A DNA stretch of 64,000 nucleotides from positions 1 through 64,000 of the forward strand of contig JACPVG010000012.1 of assembly GCA_016191875.1 (NCBI GenBank), read 5' to 3'. How positions within the stretch are numbered: position 1 is the stretch's first letter; every line of letters starts with the position of its first letter. Shown here piece by piece: positions 37,214 through 45,886 of this stretch. The stretch is from Chloroflexota bacterium (lineage in GTDB: Bacteria > Chloroflexota > Anaerolineae > Anaerolineales > UBA11579). The position numbers and the translations under genes were made by a program. The notes below the pieces were generated by a model. The model worked only from the letters and a program-made list of their open reading frames with translations, was not told the origin of the DNA and searched no databases.

Positions 37214-37350
37214 AAGTAGCCCACTGAAAGTCTTTTTGCAAGGACTCTGACCTTCCAGCGCGACTCTCTTCGTAAGATGCCTGTAGGCTACTCTAATAGT
37301 TGGCCGCTGTTTCTCTCCGACGGAATTCCAAACTCTTACGGCCAACTATT
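37214..37350 (-). repeat. two-hairpin repeat element, copy 2 (inverted relative to copy 1)
   Basis: AATAGTTGGCCG...CGGCCAACTATT perfect 12-bp IR and AGTAGCC...GGCTACT 7-bp IR. Confidence 0.85.
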
Positions 37351-38622
37351 TTACAACAGGGCCGCGCCCGCCAGCCCTACCACCAATGTAAGGAGCATGC
37401 CGGGCAGGATCATGCGCCGCAGGGCGGGGCTGCCGAGGGCGGAGACCATCAGGCCCTTGACCAGAGTGTTGCTCAGGGTCGCCAGCACGATGGCCCGCGC
37501 CGCCACCGGCAGGGCCAGGCCGCCGGTGCGGCTGAGTTCGGCCATCGAAAGGGTGATGGCGTTCACGTCCACCAGCCCGGAAAGCACGCTGGAGAGGTAA
37601 ATCCCGGATGCCCCAAAGTAGGTCTGGGCGGCGCGGGTGACCAGCAGGATAAGGGCGTAGAGCAGCCCGAAGCGAAAGGCGGTCATCAGGTCGAAGGGGT
37701 TGGAGAAGTCCACGTCGCTGCGGGTCTGGGTCTGGCGCTGGCGGTAATACAGGAACAGGCTGTAGCCGGCGGCCGCCAGGCCGGCCAGTACCACCGGCAG
37801 CCAGACGGTGCGCAGCAGGGCGGCGTTGAGCACGGCCACCTGGGCCAGCACGCGCAGGAACATGACCGACCAGGCCAGGTGGATGGCGAAGGCCAGCGAG
37901 CGCATCAATGGGGCGCTCTCCGCGCCGCGGCTGCGCTGAGAGAGCGAGAGCGTGACCGCTGTGCTGGAGATCAGGCCGCCCAGGAAGCCGGTCAGGCCGA
38001 TGCCCTGCGAGGCGTCCATGACCTTGATGAGCACGTAGCCGAGAAATGAGATGGCCGAGATGAACACCACCATCAGCCAGATCTTGAAGGGGTTGAGCAC
38101 ATCCAGCGGCGTATCCCAGAACGACTGGTTGGGCAGGATGGGCAGGACGATCAGGCTGATGACCGCCATCTGCAAGGCGGCGGTGATGTCCTCGGGCGTG
38201 AGGGCTTGGACGAAGCGGTCGGTGGTGAGTTTGAGGTTGAGCACCACCGTGGAGGCGATGCCCAGAGCGGCCGCCAGGGTGATGTAGTCGTAATAACACA
38301 GCGCGCCGATGAGCATGGCCACCAGGATGGCGACTTCGGTGGTGGTGCCAACCCGGTTGCGCATGAAGGCGTTGGCGGCGTGGCCGATGCCGGTGAAGAC
38401 CGTCACGGTCAGGATGGCCATCACCAGGATGAGCGGCGAACCGAGCAGGTCGCTGAGCATGGCGGCCAGCGCCCCGGCCAGGCTGATGAGCGCGAACGTG
38501 CGCTCGCCGGCGGTGAGGCGGCGGCCGTGTTCGCCGGAGGCGTATTCGCGCTGCAGGCCGATGAGGAAGCCGATCATCAGCGCGGCGGCGAAGCGCAGGA
38601 AGAGGTCGCTCTGAATGTTCAT
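37351..38622 (-). CDS. MgtC/SapB-like + DUF4010 membrane protein
   Basis: FAAALMIGFLIGLQREYASGEHGRRLTAGERTFALISLAGALAAML; many TM segments; SSTAVTLSLSQRSRG. Confidence 0.82.
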   Translation of the reverse strand: MNIQSDLFLRFAAALMIGFLIGLQREYASGEHGRRLTAGERTFALISLAGALAAMLSDLLGSPLILVMAILTVTVFTGIGHAANAFMRNRVGTTTEVAILVAMLIGALCYYDYITLAAALGIASTVVLNLKLTTDRFVQALTPEDITAALQMAVISLIVLPILPNQSFWDTPLDVLNPFKIWLMVVFISAISFLGYVLIKVMDASQGIGLTGFLGGLISSTAVTLSLSQRSRGAESAPLMRSLAFAIHLAWSVMFLRVLAQVAVLNAALLRTVWLPVVLAGLAAAGYSLFLYYRQRQTQTRSDVDFSNPFDLMTAFRFGLLYALILLVTRAAQTYFGASGIYLSSVLSGLVDVNAITLSMAELSRTGGLALPVAARAIVLATLSNTLVKGLMVSALGSPALRRMILPGMLLTLVVGLAGAALL

Positions 38623-38624
38623 GC

Positions 38625-39125
38625 TTACGCGCCGGAGGCGTACAACTGGCGGGTGCGGTCGGTGTGCAGGTGGCAGATGGCGACCGCCAGGGCATCGGCG
38701 GCGTCATCCGGCTGGGGGCGTTCGGCCAGGCCGAGCAGCACGCGCACCATCTCCTGCATCTGTTTTTTCTGGGCGCCGCCGTAACCGGCCACGGCCTGTT
38801 TAACCTCGTTGGGAGTGTACTCGGCGGCAGGGATGCCGGCTCGGGCAAGCGCCAGCAGGACCACGCCGCGCGCCTGGCCCACGCTCATGGCGGTCGAAAC
38901 GTTCTTCTGGAAGAACAACTTCTCCACCGCGCCGGTCTCCGGCCGGTGGAGGGCGATAAGGGCGTTCAATTCGTCGAACAGCCGCGCCAGGCGCTGGGGC
39001 ATTTCCAGCCCGGCGGGGGTGAGAATCACGCCGTGGGCCACAGCCTCCAGGCCCCCATCCGGCGCTGCCCGCACCAACCCGTAGCCGGTCGTGGCCGTGC
39101 CGGGGTCGATGCCCAGCGCCAGCAT
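38625..39125 (-). CDS. ruvC: crossover junction endodeoxyribonuclease RuvC
   Basis: MLALGIDPGTATTGYGLV...GAVEKLFFQKNVSTAMSVGQARGVVLLA...YTPNEVKQAVAGYGGAQKKQMQEMV...DAADALAVAICH. Confidence 0.93.
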   Translation of the reverse strand: MLALGIDPGTATTGYGLVRAAPDGGLEAVAHGVILTPAGLEMPQRLARLFDELNALIALHRPETGAVEKLFFQKNVSTAMSVGQARGVVLLALARAGIPAAEYTPNEVKQAVAGYGGAQKKQMQEMVRVLLGLAERPQPDDAADALAVAICHLHTDRTRQLYASGA

Positions 39126-39128
39126 AGG

Positions 39129-39884
39129 CTAGGCGGCTTCCATTTCCGCCAGGGCGGCGTCGGTAATGCTCAGATTGGATTCGACCTTGTTGACGTCATC
39201 CAGTTCTTCGAGGGTCTCGATGACGCGCATGACCTGCACCGTCTCGGCCGTGCCGAGTTCGATCTCGTTGGTGGGGAAGTGGCGCAGTTCGGCTTCTTCA
39301 GCCTGGATGGCGGCGGCGCGCAGCCGGTCGCTGATGCGCTTGAAGGCATCCGGAGGGCCGGTGAGTTCCGCCCAGCCGTCGTCGAAGGTCACGTCGTCTG
39401 CCCCGGCGTCGACGGCCAACTCGAAGACCTGGTCTTCGGAGCGGCCGCCCAGTTCGAACGAGAAATAGGCTTTCTGCTCGAACTGCCAGGCTACCGAGCC
39501 GCCCTCGCCGAGGTTTCCGCCGGCCTTGCTGAGAGTATGGCGCAGTTCGGCGACGGTGCGGTTGCGGTTATCGGTGACGCACTCGATGATGAGCGCCACG
39601 GCGTGCGGGCCATAGCCTTCGTAGACCAGGCGCTCGAAGGCGGCGGCGTCCTTGTCTTCGCCGGTGCCGCGCCGGATGGCGCGTTCGATGTTGTCCTTGG
39701 GCATGTTGGAGGCGCGGGCCTTATCTATCGCCAGCCGCAGCGAGAAGTTCGAATCTGGGTCGCCGCCGCCTTCGCGGGCGGCGATGGCGATGACCCGGGC
39801 GAGGGCGGTGAACATGGCGCCGCGTTTGGCGTCGTTGGCGCCTTTCTTGCGTTTGATGGTCGACCACTTGCTGTGTCCAGACAT
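39129..39884 (-). CDS. YebC/PmpR-family transcriptional/translation regulator
   Basis: MSGHSKWSTIKRKKGANDAKRGAMFTALARVI...NMPKDNIERAIRRGTG...YEGYGPHAVALIIECVTDNRNRT. Confidence 0.93.
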   Translation of the reverse strand: MSGHSKWSTIKRKKGANDAKRGAMFTALARVIAIAAREGGGDPDSNFSLRLAIDKARASNMPKDNIERAIRRGTGEDKDAAAFERLVYEGYGPHAVALIIECVTDNRNRTVAELRHTLSKAGGNLGEGGSVAWQFEQKAYFSFELGGRSEDQVFELAVDAGADDVTFDDGWAELTGPPDAFKRISDRLRAAAIQAEEAELRHFPTNEIELGTAETVQVMRVIETLEELDDVNKVESNLSITDAALAEMEAA

Positions 39885-40052
39885 AGCCTGCTCCTGAAAC
39901 GGGCGCGGGCGCGCCCCATGACTTGGCGGCACAATTATACCAGCGCCGCCTCTGCGAACGACTCCGGTTCGCTCTTCGCCACAGAGGCGCAGTGACATAT
40001 AGAAAGGAAAAAGCGCCGTACGCAAAGAACGCAAAGAAAGACTACTCTGTGG

Positions 40053-41060
40053 CTAGGTTTTGCCACCCATCACCAACACGGCCTCGCCGATGACGCGGCT
40101 GTATTTCAGGTCCTGCAGAGCGCGGTTGGCTTCTTCCAGCGGGTAGAGGGTCACGCGGGGTTGGAGCGGAATCTCGGCGGCCAGCGCCAGGAACTCGCGC
40201 CCGTCCCGGCGGGTGAGGTTCGTCACGCTGCGCAGGGTGCGCTCACCATAGAGCAGGCGGTAGGGCATGGCCGGGATATCGCTCATGTGGATGGCATTGA
40301 CCGCCAGCGTGCCGCCGGGCCGCAGCCGGGCCAGCGCCTGGGGCACCAGCCCGCCGGCCGGGGCGAAGATGACGGAGCGGTCGAGCGGCCAGGGCGGGGC
40401 GTCTTCGGCCGCGCCGACCCAAACCGCGCCGAGTTCCTCGGCGTGGCGGCGGTGCGCGGCGGCGCGCGTGAACACAGCCGCCTCACAGCCCCAATGGTGC
40501 GCCACCTGCAGGGCCAGGTGGGCGCTGGCCCCGAACCCATACAGCCCGACCCGCTCGCCGGGCTGCACTTCGGCCAGGCGCAGCGCCCGGTAGCCGATGA
40601 CCCCGGCGCACAGCAGCGGCGCGGCCTGTTCGTCGCTGAATGAATCCGGCAGGGGCAGGACGAAATCGGCCTCGGCCAGCAGGATTTCGGCAAACCCGCC
40701 GTCAGCGTCCAGACCGGTGAAGCGCGCCTGTTCGCACAGGTTCTCGCGCCCGGCGCGGCAATGCTCGCATTGGCCGCAGGCGGCGTACAGCCAGGGCACG
40801 CCCACCCGCTGGCCGGGTTGCAACCCGGCCGCGCCGGCGCCCAGCGCTTTGACCACGCCCACCACCTGGTGGCCGGGCGTGAGCGGCAGGCGCGGCGCGG
40901 AAACGTCGCCTTCCACGATGTGCAGGTCGGTGCGGCACACGCCACAGGCGCGCACCTCCAGCAGCGCCTGGCCGGGGCCGGGCGCGGGGGCGGGCAGGCG
41001 GGTCTCCTTCAGCGGGTTCTCTTCGATGGGGGCGGGGCGGGCGAACTGCATGGCGCGCAT
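40053..41060 (-). CDS. zinc-dependent alcohol dehydrogenase family protein
   Basis: VRACGVCRTDLHIVEGD, GHQVVGVVKALG, CGQCEHCRAGRENLCEQARFTG zinc ligands. Confidence 0.9.
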   Translation of the reverse strand: MRAMQFARPAPIEENPLKETRLPAPAPGPGQALLEVRACGVCRTDLHIVEGDVSAPRLPLTPGHQVVGVVKALGAGAAGLQPGQRVGVPWLYAACGQCEHCRAGRENLCEQARFTGLDADGGFAEILLAEADFVLPLPDSFSDEQAAPLLCAGVIGYRALRLAEVQPGERVGLYGFGASAHLALQVAHHWGCEAAVFTRAAAHRRHAEELGAVWVGAAEDAPPWPLDRSVIFAPAGGLVPQALARLRPGGTLAVNAIHMSDIPAMPYRLLYGERTLRSVTNLTRRDGREFLALAAEIPLQPRVTLYPLEEANRALQDLKYSRVIGEAVLVMGGKT

Positions 41061-41149
41061 GGCAGGTCCTGGGGGGCGGCCGGGTACGCTAATTGTAACT
41101 GGCGCGCAGGCCGCATGCTATAATCCGGGCACGCGCTGGGTCAGCCAAT

Positions 41150-42463
41150 ATGTCAGACAATCAGAACCGCCCGAATCGTGAGGAGCAACTCGAACGGCTC
41201 ATCGAAGTGAGCCGCGACCTCAGCGGCATGCTCGACCTGGAGCCGCTGCTTCAGACCATCGTGGCCGAGGCCGCCGACCTGACCAACAGCCAGGAGGCTT
41301 CGATCCTGCTCGCCAACCCGGAGCGCAATGCCCTCGAGTTTGTGGCCGCGCCCTGGCACAAGCGCGACCGCCTGAGCCAGATCCCGGTTCCGTTGGATGG
41401 CAGCATCGCCGGCCAGGTGTTGCAGCTGGGCGAGCCGGTGCTGGTGCCGGATGTGCAGAACGACCCGCGCCATTTTGCCGACGTGGATCTCTACACCGAC
41501 TTCAAGACGACTTCGATCCTGGCGGTGCCGATGACCTTTCAGGCCAAGACCATCGGCGTGCTCACGGCCGTCAACAAGCTTGGCGACGGCCGCTTCACCC
41601 AGGAAGACACCTACATTCTCGAGACGCTTGCCTCGCAGGCGGCGGTGGCCATCAACAACGCCAACCTGCTGAAGCAGTCCCAGGAAGCCTACGATGACCT
41701 GAGCGAACTCGACCGGATGAAGAGCGATTTCATCGCCATCACCAGCCACGAACTGCGCACCCCGCTGGGGCTGATCCTCGGCCACGCCACCTTCCTGAAC
41801 GAGATGGTGCCGGAGGACCTCAAAAGCCAGATGGACGTCATCGTGCGCTCCAGCCTGCGCCTCAAGGAGATCGTCGAAGACCTGAGCAAGGTAAACAATT
41901 TCCTCTCGGGGCAGGCGCGCGTGCGCTGGCGCGAGATCAACCTCAACCAACTGCTGGCGGAACTGGTGCGCTCCTTCAAAGACGAAGCCGCCCGCAAGCA
42001 TCTGACCCTCGACCTGAGGCTGCCGCCCGAAGACCTGCTGGTGGAAGGCGACAGCGAGAAGATCGGCATCGCCATCATCCACATCCTGCGCAACGCCGTG
42101 ATCTTCACCGACGAAGGCGGGGTGACCGTTTCGGCGGCGCGCCTACCCGGCCACGTACAGGTGTCGGTGGCCGATACCGGCATCGGCATCCCGGAGAAGG
42201 ACCTGGCGCGGGTGTTCGAGCGCTTCTACCAGGTGGAAAGCCACATGACCCGCCGCCACGGCGGGATGGGCCTGGGCCTCTCAGTGGCCAAAATGATGGT
42301 GGAAATGCACAACGGGCGCATCTCGGTCAACAGCCAGGAAGGCAAAGGCAGCGTGTTCAATGTGCTCTTTCCGGTGACCGCCGCCCAGGCAAAGGAGCTG
42401 AAAGATGCCCTGCGCGAGACCACGGAACGCAAGCGGGCGCGCCGCGAACCGGGGCGCGCTTGA
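41150..42463 (+). CDS. GAF-domain sensor histidine kinase
   Basis: GAF N-terminus; MKSDFIAITSHELRTPLGLILGH H-box; VADTGIGIPEKDLARVFERFYQVESHMTRRHGGMGLGLSVAKMMVEMHNG. Confidence 0.92.
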   Translation: MSDNQNRPNREEQLERLIEVSRDLSGMLDLEPLLQTIVAEAADLTNSQEASILLANPERNALEFVAAPWHKRDRLSQIPVPLDGSIAGQVLQLGEPVLVPDVQNDPRHFADVDLYTDFKTTSILAVPMTFQAKTIGVLTAVNKLGDGRFTQEDTYILETLASQAAVAINNANLLKQSQEAYDDLSELDRMKSDFIAITSHELRTPLGLILGHATFLNEMVPEDLKSQMDVIVRSSLRLKEIVEDLSKVNNFLSGQARVRWREINLNQLLAELVRSFKDEAARKHLTLDLRLPPEDLLVEGDSEKIGIAIIHILRNAVIFTDEGGVTVSAARLPGHVQVSVADTGIGIPEKDLARVFERFYQVESHMTRRHGGMGLGLSVAKMMVEMHNGRISVNSQEGKGSVFNVLFPVTAAQAKELKDALRETTERKRARREPGRA

Positions 42464-42518
42464 CAGTTTGTGCCCTATTCGTTAGAATGACCCGCGCACT
42501 TCGTACTTTCCCAACCTT

Positions 42519-42591
42519 GCCGAGATAGCTCAGTTGGTAGAGCACGCGACTGAAAATCGCGGTGTCGACAGTTCGATCCTGTCTCTCGGCA
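42519..42591 (+). tRNA. tRNA-Phe (GAA)
   Basis: GCCGAGA...TCTCGGC acceptor, D-arm TAGCTCAGTTGGTAGAGCA, anticodon loop CTGAAAA, T-arm GTTCGATCC. Confidence 0.93.
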
Positions 42592-42622
42592 CTCTCGGCC
42601 GAGATTCGGAAAGGCCGCATGT

Positions 42623-42695
42623 GCGGGCGTAGTTCAGTTGGTAGAACACCTCCTTGCCAAGGAGAAGGTCACGAGTTCGAGTCTCGTCGCCCGCT
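42623..42695 (+). tRNA. tRNA-Gly (GCC)
   Basis: GCGGGCG...CGCCCGC acceptor, anticodon loop TTGCCAA, T-arm GAGTTCGAGTCTC. Confidence 0.93.
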
Positions 42696-42710
42696 CACTC
42701 GCTCCCAGAT

Positions 42711-42755
42711 GGCTGATTGTGAAGGTCTCTCCCGCATGGGCCTTTGCAATCAGCC
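42711..42755. repeat. inter-tRNA hairpin GGCTGATTG...CAATCAGCC
   Basis: 9-bp perfect inverted repeat between tRNA-Gly and tRNA-Cys. Confidence 0.6.
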
Positions 42756-42784
42756 GAATTGTTGAAATGCCCGGTTGACCCCAG

Positions 42785-42855
42785 GGCGACGTGGCCAAGT
42801 GGTAAGGCAAGGGTCTGCAAAACCCTGACCACGGGTTCGAATCCCGTCGTCGCCT
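42785..42855 (+). tRNA. tRNA-Cys (GCA), followed by encoded CCA 42856-42858
   Basis: GGCGACG...CGTCGCC acceptor, anticodon loop CTGCAAA, T-arm GGGTTCGAATCCC. Confidence 0.92.
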
Positions 42856-42866
42856 CCAGCGAATGC

Positions 42867-42899
42867 AAAAAGCCCCGCGCTTGTCCGCGCGGGGCTTTT
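42867..42899 (+). terminator. intrinsic terminator after tRNA cluster
   Basis: AAAAAGCCCCGCGC-TTGTCC-GCGCGGGGCTTTT. Confidence 0.9.
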
Positions 42900-43007
42900 G
42901 ATTGCCGCACCCAATGCCGCAATTCCACGGTTTCAGGCGTTTAGCGGATATAATGAAATCGGCAGCCTGTCAGTGGTACTATCTCGCACGCCCTGACAGG
43001 AGATGCC

Positions 43008-44882
43008 ATGCCTACTCACCGCAGAAAACTCCATATCTTCTCGATTGCGCTCGGTCTGACCCTGTTTGCCTGCGGCCTGTTCGCCCGCGTCCGCCCCGGC
43101 GCAGACCTGACCGGGGCGGACCTGAGCGGGCGCGACCTGCGCACCGACGACTTCGCCAACGTCAACCTGACCGACGCGGACCTCTCAGCCAGCCAGTTGG
43201 GCGCGGTGGACCTGCGGACGGCCAGCCTGGCCCGAGCGAACTTCCAGGACGCCGACCTTTCGTACGCCGACCTGCGACGCCAGGACCTGACCACCGCCGT
43301 CCTGCTGGGCGCGAATCTCAGCCTGACGAACCTGGCCGGGGCTGACCTGAGTGGCCAGGACCTGGCTGGGACGAACCTGGTCAACGCGAATCTCTCCGGG
43401 GCAAATCTGACGAACGCCGATCTTTCGGGGGCAGCTTTGTCCAATGCAAATCTCAGTGATGCGATTCTGGTCGGGGCAAACCTCTCCGGTCAGAATCTTT
43501 CAACGTTGAAACTGGACAACGCGGACCTGACGCGGGCCATCCTGAGTGGAGCCAACCTGTCCGGATTTGAATTCCAAATCCTGGCCGGCATCCAGGGCGC
43601 GAATCTTGAGAACGCGAACCTTTCCAATGCGGACCTGAGCGGTGTGAACCTTTCTCAAGCCGTTTTCAGTGGGGCGGATCTGTCGGCGGCGAACGGGGCG
43701 GGAGCGGGGTTCAGCGATGCCATCCTCGCCAACGCCAACCTGGCAGGCGCCGACTTCACGGACGCGGTATTCGCTGCCGCCGACCTGTCTGGCGCCAATC
43801 TTCAAGGGGCAACGTTCATCAGGGCGAATCTGAGCGACGCAACCCTGGATTTCACGCTATCCGGGAGGGCGCTTTTCCCCAGCGCGAATCTATCCGGCGC
43901 GTCATTCGTCGAAGCGACTCTGGATGCGGTGGATCTACGAGCGGCCAAACTGGTGGACACTGACTTCGAGGGTGCGTCGTTACGAGGCGCGAACCTGACC
44001 AGTCTGGGAATCACCGGCGCACGCTTTGTTGACGCCGACCTCAGCAATGCTATCCTCGTGCGGGCACGATGCACGGATTGCGATTTCAGCGGCGCAACCC
44101 TCAGCGGCGCGTGGCTGACCGAGGCAAACTTCACCGACGCCGACCTGGCGGGCGTGGACTTCAGCGGCTTGAAACTCGCCCAGGCCGTGTTCACCAGGGC
44201 GGACCTGGAAGACGCCAGTTTCTCAAACAGCGATCTGAACAGCGCGAAATTCACTGATGCCAGGCTGGTGGGCGCGAATTTTGATGGCGCTGACCTCACC
44301 GGCGCAGACCTGCAAGGCAGCAACCTTACCGACGCCACTTTCGCCAGCGCAACCCTCACGGATGCCAACCTCTCCGGCGCCACCGGCTATACGGACGCAA
44401 TGCTCGCTGCCGCCGCCGACCTTACCAACGTGCGCTACATCACCGCCGAACAACTGGTTTCGACATTTGCCAATGCCTGTTCGCCGGGAGGCGGCGTGCC
44501 AGAAGCCGGCTCCTACGGCAGCGGTGCCCTGCCACGCGGCTATGTGGTGCTGGGCAGCTTCAGCGATGACTGGATGCAACATGGCTCCATCCCACTTTCG
44601 ATTCAGGATGTCCAACTGGTTGTGGTGGCGAACCACTTGCCGTGGGAATTCCTCTTCACGTGTACCACCACCAGCGGGATCATGAAAGGAACGGTGGTGC
44701 CGATTCATGCCTACCCGGCGCAGGTGACGGTGTGCAACGCGCAGACCGGGGCGCGGCTGGCAGTAAAGAAACTGTACGCGTTCTATCCCACCAGTTGTGC
44801 GAAAACCAGCAACGACTTTGGCTTAGATTTTGTCGGGTGGGGATTGGTTTTCGACTTTATTGACGATTGGCTGAAGGAATAG
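43008..44882 (+). CDS. secreted pentapeptide-repeat protein with unique C-terminal domain
   Basis: Signal-peptide-like N-terminus, then long A(D/N)LXX repeats (TGADLSGRDLRTDDFANVNLTDADL...), then non-repeat tail with several Cys. Confidence 0.88.
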   Translation: MPTHRRKLHIFSIALGLTLFACGLFARVRPGADLTGADLSGRDLRTDDFANVNLTDADLSASQLGAVDLRTASLARANFQDADLSYADLRRQDLTTAVLLGANLSLTNLAGADLSGQDLAGTNLVNANLSGANLTNADLSGAALSNANLSDAILVGANLSGQNLSTLKLDNADLTRAILSGANLSGFEFQILAGIQGANLENANLSNADLSGVNLSQAVFSGADLSAANGAGAGFSDAILANANLAGADFTDAVFAAADLSGANLQGATFIRANLSDATLDFTLSGRALFPSANLSGASFVEATLDAVDLRAAKLVDTDFEGASLRGANLTSLGITGARFVDADLSNAILVRARCTDCDFSGATLSGAWLTEANFTDADLAGVDFSGLKLAQAVFTRADLEDASFSNSDLNSAKFTDARLVGANFDGADLTGADLQGSNLTDATFASATLTDANLSGATGYTDAMLAAAADLTNVRYITAEQLVSTFANACSPGGGVPEAGSYGSGALPRGYVVLGSFSDDWMQHGSIPLSIQDVQLVVVANHLPWEFLFTCTTTSGIMKGTVVPIHAYPAQVTVCNAQTGARLAVKKLYAFYPTSCAKTSNDFGLDFVGWGLVFDFIDDWLKE

Positions 44883-44990
44883 CCGGCTTGATTTCAAGGC
44901 CCCCAATCGGAGTCGGTGTCGTCCACCTTCGGGTTGGCCAGCAGGGCGATAATCTGCCCGGCGGGCCTACCGCCAATGCGCAACCCTGCG

Positions 44991-45428
44991 TCAGCGGCCG
45001 CGCATGGCCTGACGCGCCAGTACGTCCACCCGCTCGTTGTGTTTGTGCCCGGCGTGGCTCTTCACCCATTTCCATTCCACCCGATGCGTGGATAGCGCGG
45101 CGTCCAGCGCCTGCCACAGGTCTATATTCGCCAGCGCGCCGCCCTTGCGCTTCCAGCCGCGCGCCCGCCAGCCCGGCAGCCATTCGGTGATGCCGCGCCG
45201 CAGGTATTCGCTGTCCGTGTGCATTTGCACCTGGCAGGGCTGTTTCAGCGCCCGCAGGGCTTCCACGGCAGCGGTGAGTTCCATGCGGTTGTTGGTGGTG
45301 TCCGCGGCGCGGCCGGTGAGAACTTTCTCCGTATCATCGAAGCGCAGCAGGGCCGCCCAGCCGCCCGGGCCGGGGTTCGGCTCGCACGAGCCGTCGGTGT
45401 AGATGGATACCAAAGGCAGGCCGGGCAT
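44991..45428 (-). CDS. rnhA: ribonuclease HI
   Basis: [24 protein letters not shown]...[16 protein letters not shown]...[19 protein letters not shown]...[23 protein letters not shown]. Confidence 0.93.
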   Translation of the reverse strand: MPGLPLVSIYTDGSCEPNPGPGGWAALLRFDDTEKVLTGRAADTTNNRMELTAAVEALRALKQPCQVQMHTDSEYLRRGITEWLPGWRARGWKRKGGALANIDLWQALDAALSTHRVEWKWVKSHAGHKHNERVDVLARQAMRGR

Positions 45429-45435
45429 TACACGG

Positions 45436-45711
45436 TCAGGCCCTGCGGCCCGGCAGGCGGGATTTCAGGCCGGGGTCGCTGGCCAGCATCAGGTGGCCGG
45501 CTGGCAGGCCCTTGGATTCGCTCAGTTCCATGCCGTCCGGCGCGGGCAGGCCGGCAGCCCAGCCGGGTGCGCCCTCGGCGCGGTTGGGCACGCGGCCGTA
45601 TTTATCCGTATAGTATTGGATGGCGCGAATCAGGTTGACCAGCGGCGGGTCGCTGCGCTGGGCGTCGTCGATGCGCCAGAGCATCCATTCGAGGTCGGAT
45701 TTGCGAGCCAT
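45436..45711 (-). CDS. hypothetical protein (91 aa)
   Basis: [46 protein letters not shown]...; directly downstream-adjacent to rnhA on same strand. Confidence 0.6.
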   Translation of the reverse strand: MARKSDLEWMLWRIDDAQRSDPPLVNLIRAIQYYTDKYGRVPNRAEGAPGWAAGLPAPDGMELSESKGLPAGHLMLASDPGLKSRLPGRRA

Positions 45712-45780
45712 GTTTCTATTATAGAGTCTTCCGGGCGGGGAGGGCGGAGATTCGGGGTGCGTGTTGCATGATGCGTGAGG

Positions 45781-45871
45781 CGATATTCGCAAGTCGCTAT
45801 TCGAGAACCGAACTTCGGGCGGGGGTGCCCGTCGCCCGGATGTTCCCCGAATGTCGAAAACGAATAGCGGG
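45781..45871. repeat. heptamer microrepeats (CGATATT CGCAAGT CGCTATT CGAGAAC CGAACTT ... CGAATGT CGAAAAC GAATAGC)
   Basis: Direct reading; same word family as 6204-6279. Confidence 0.65.
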
Positions 45872-45886
45872 TTTCCACTCCCGGCG

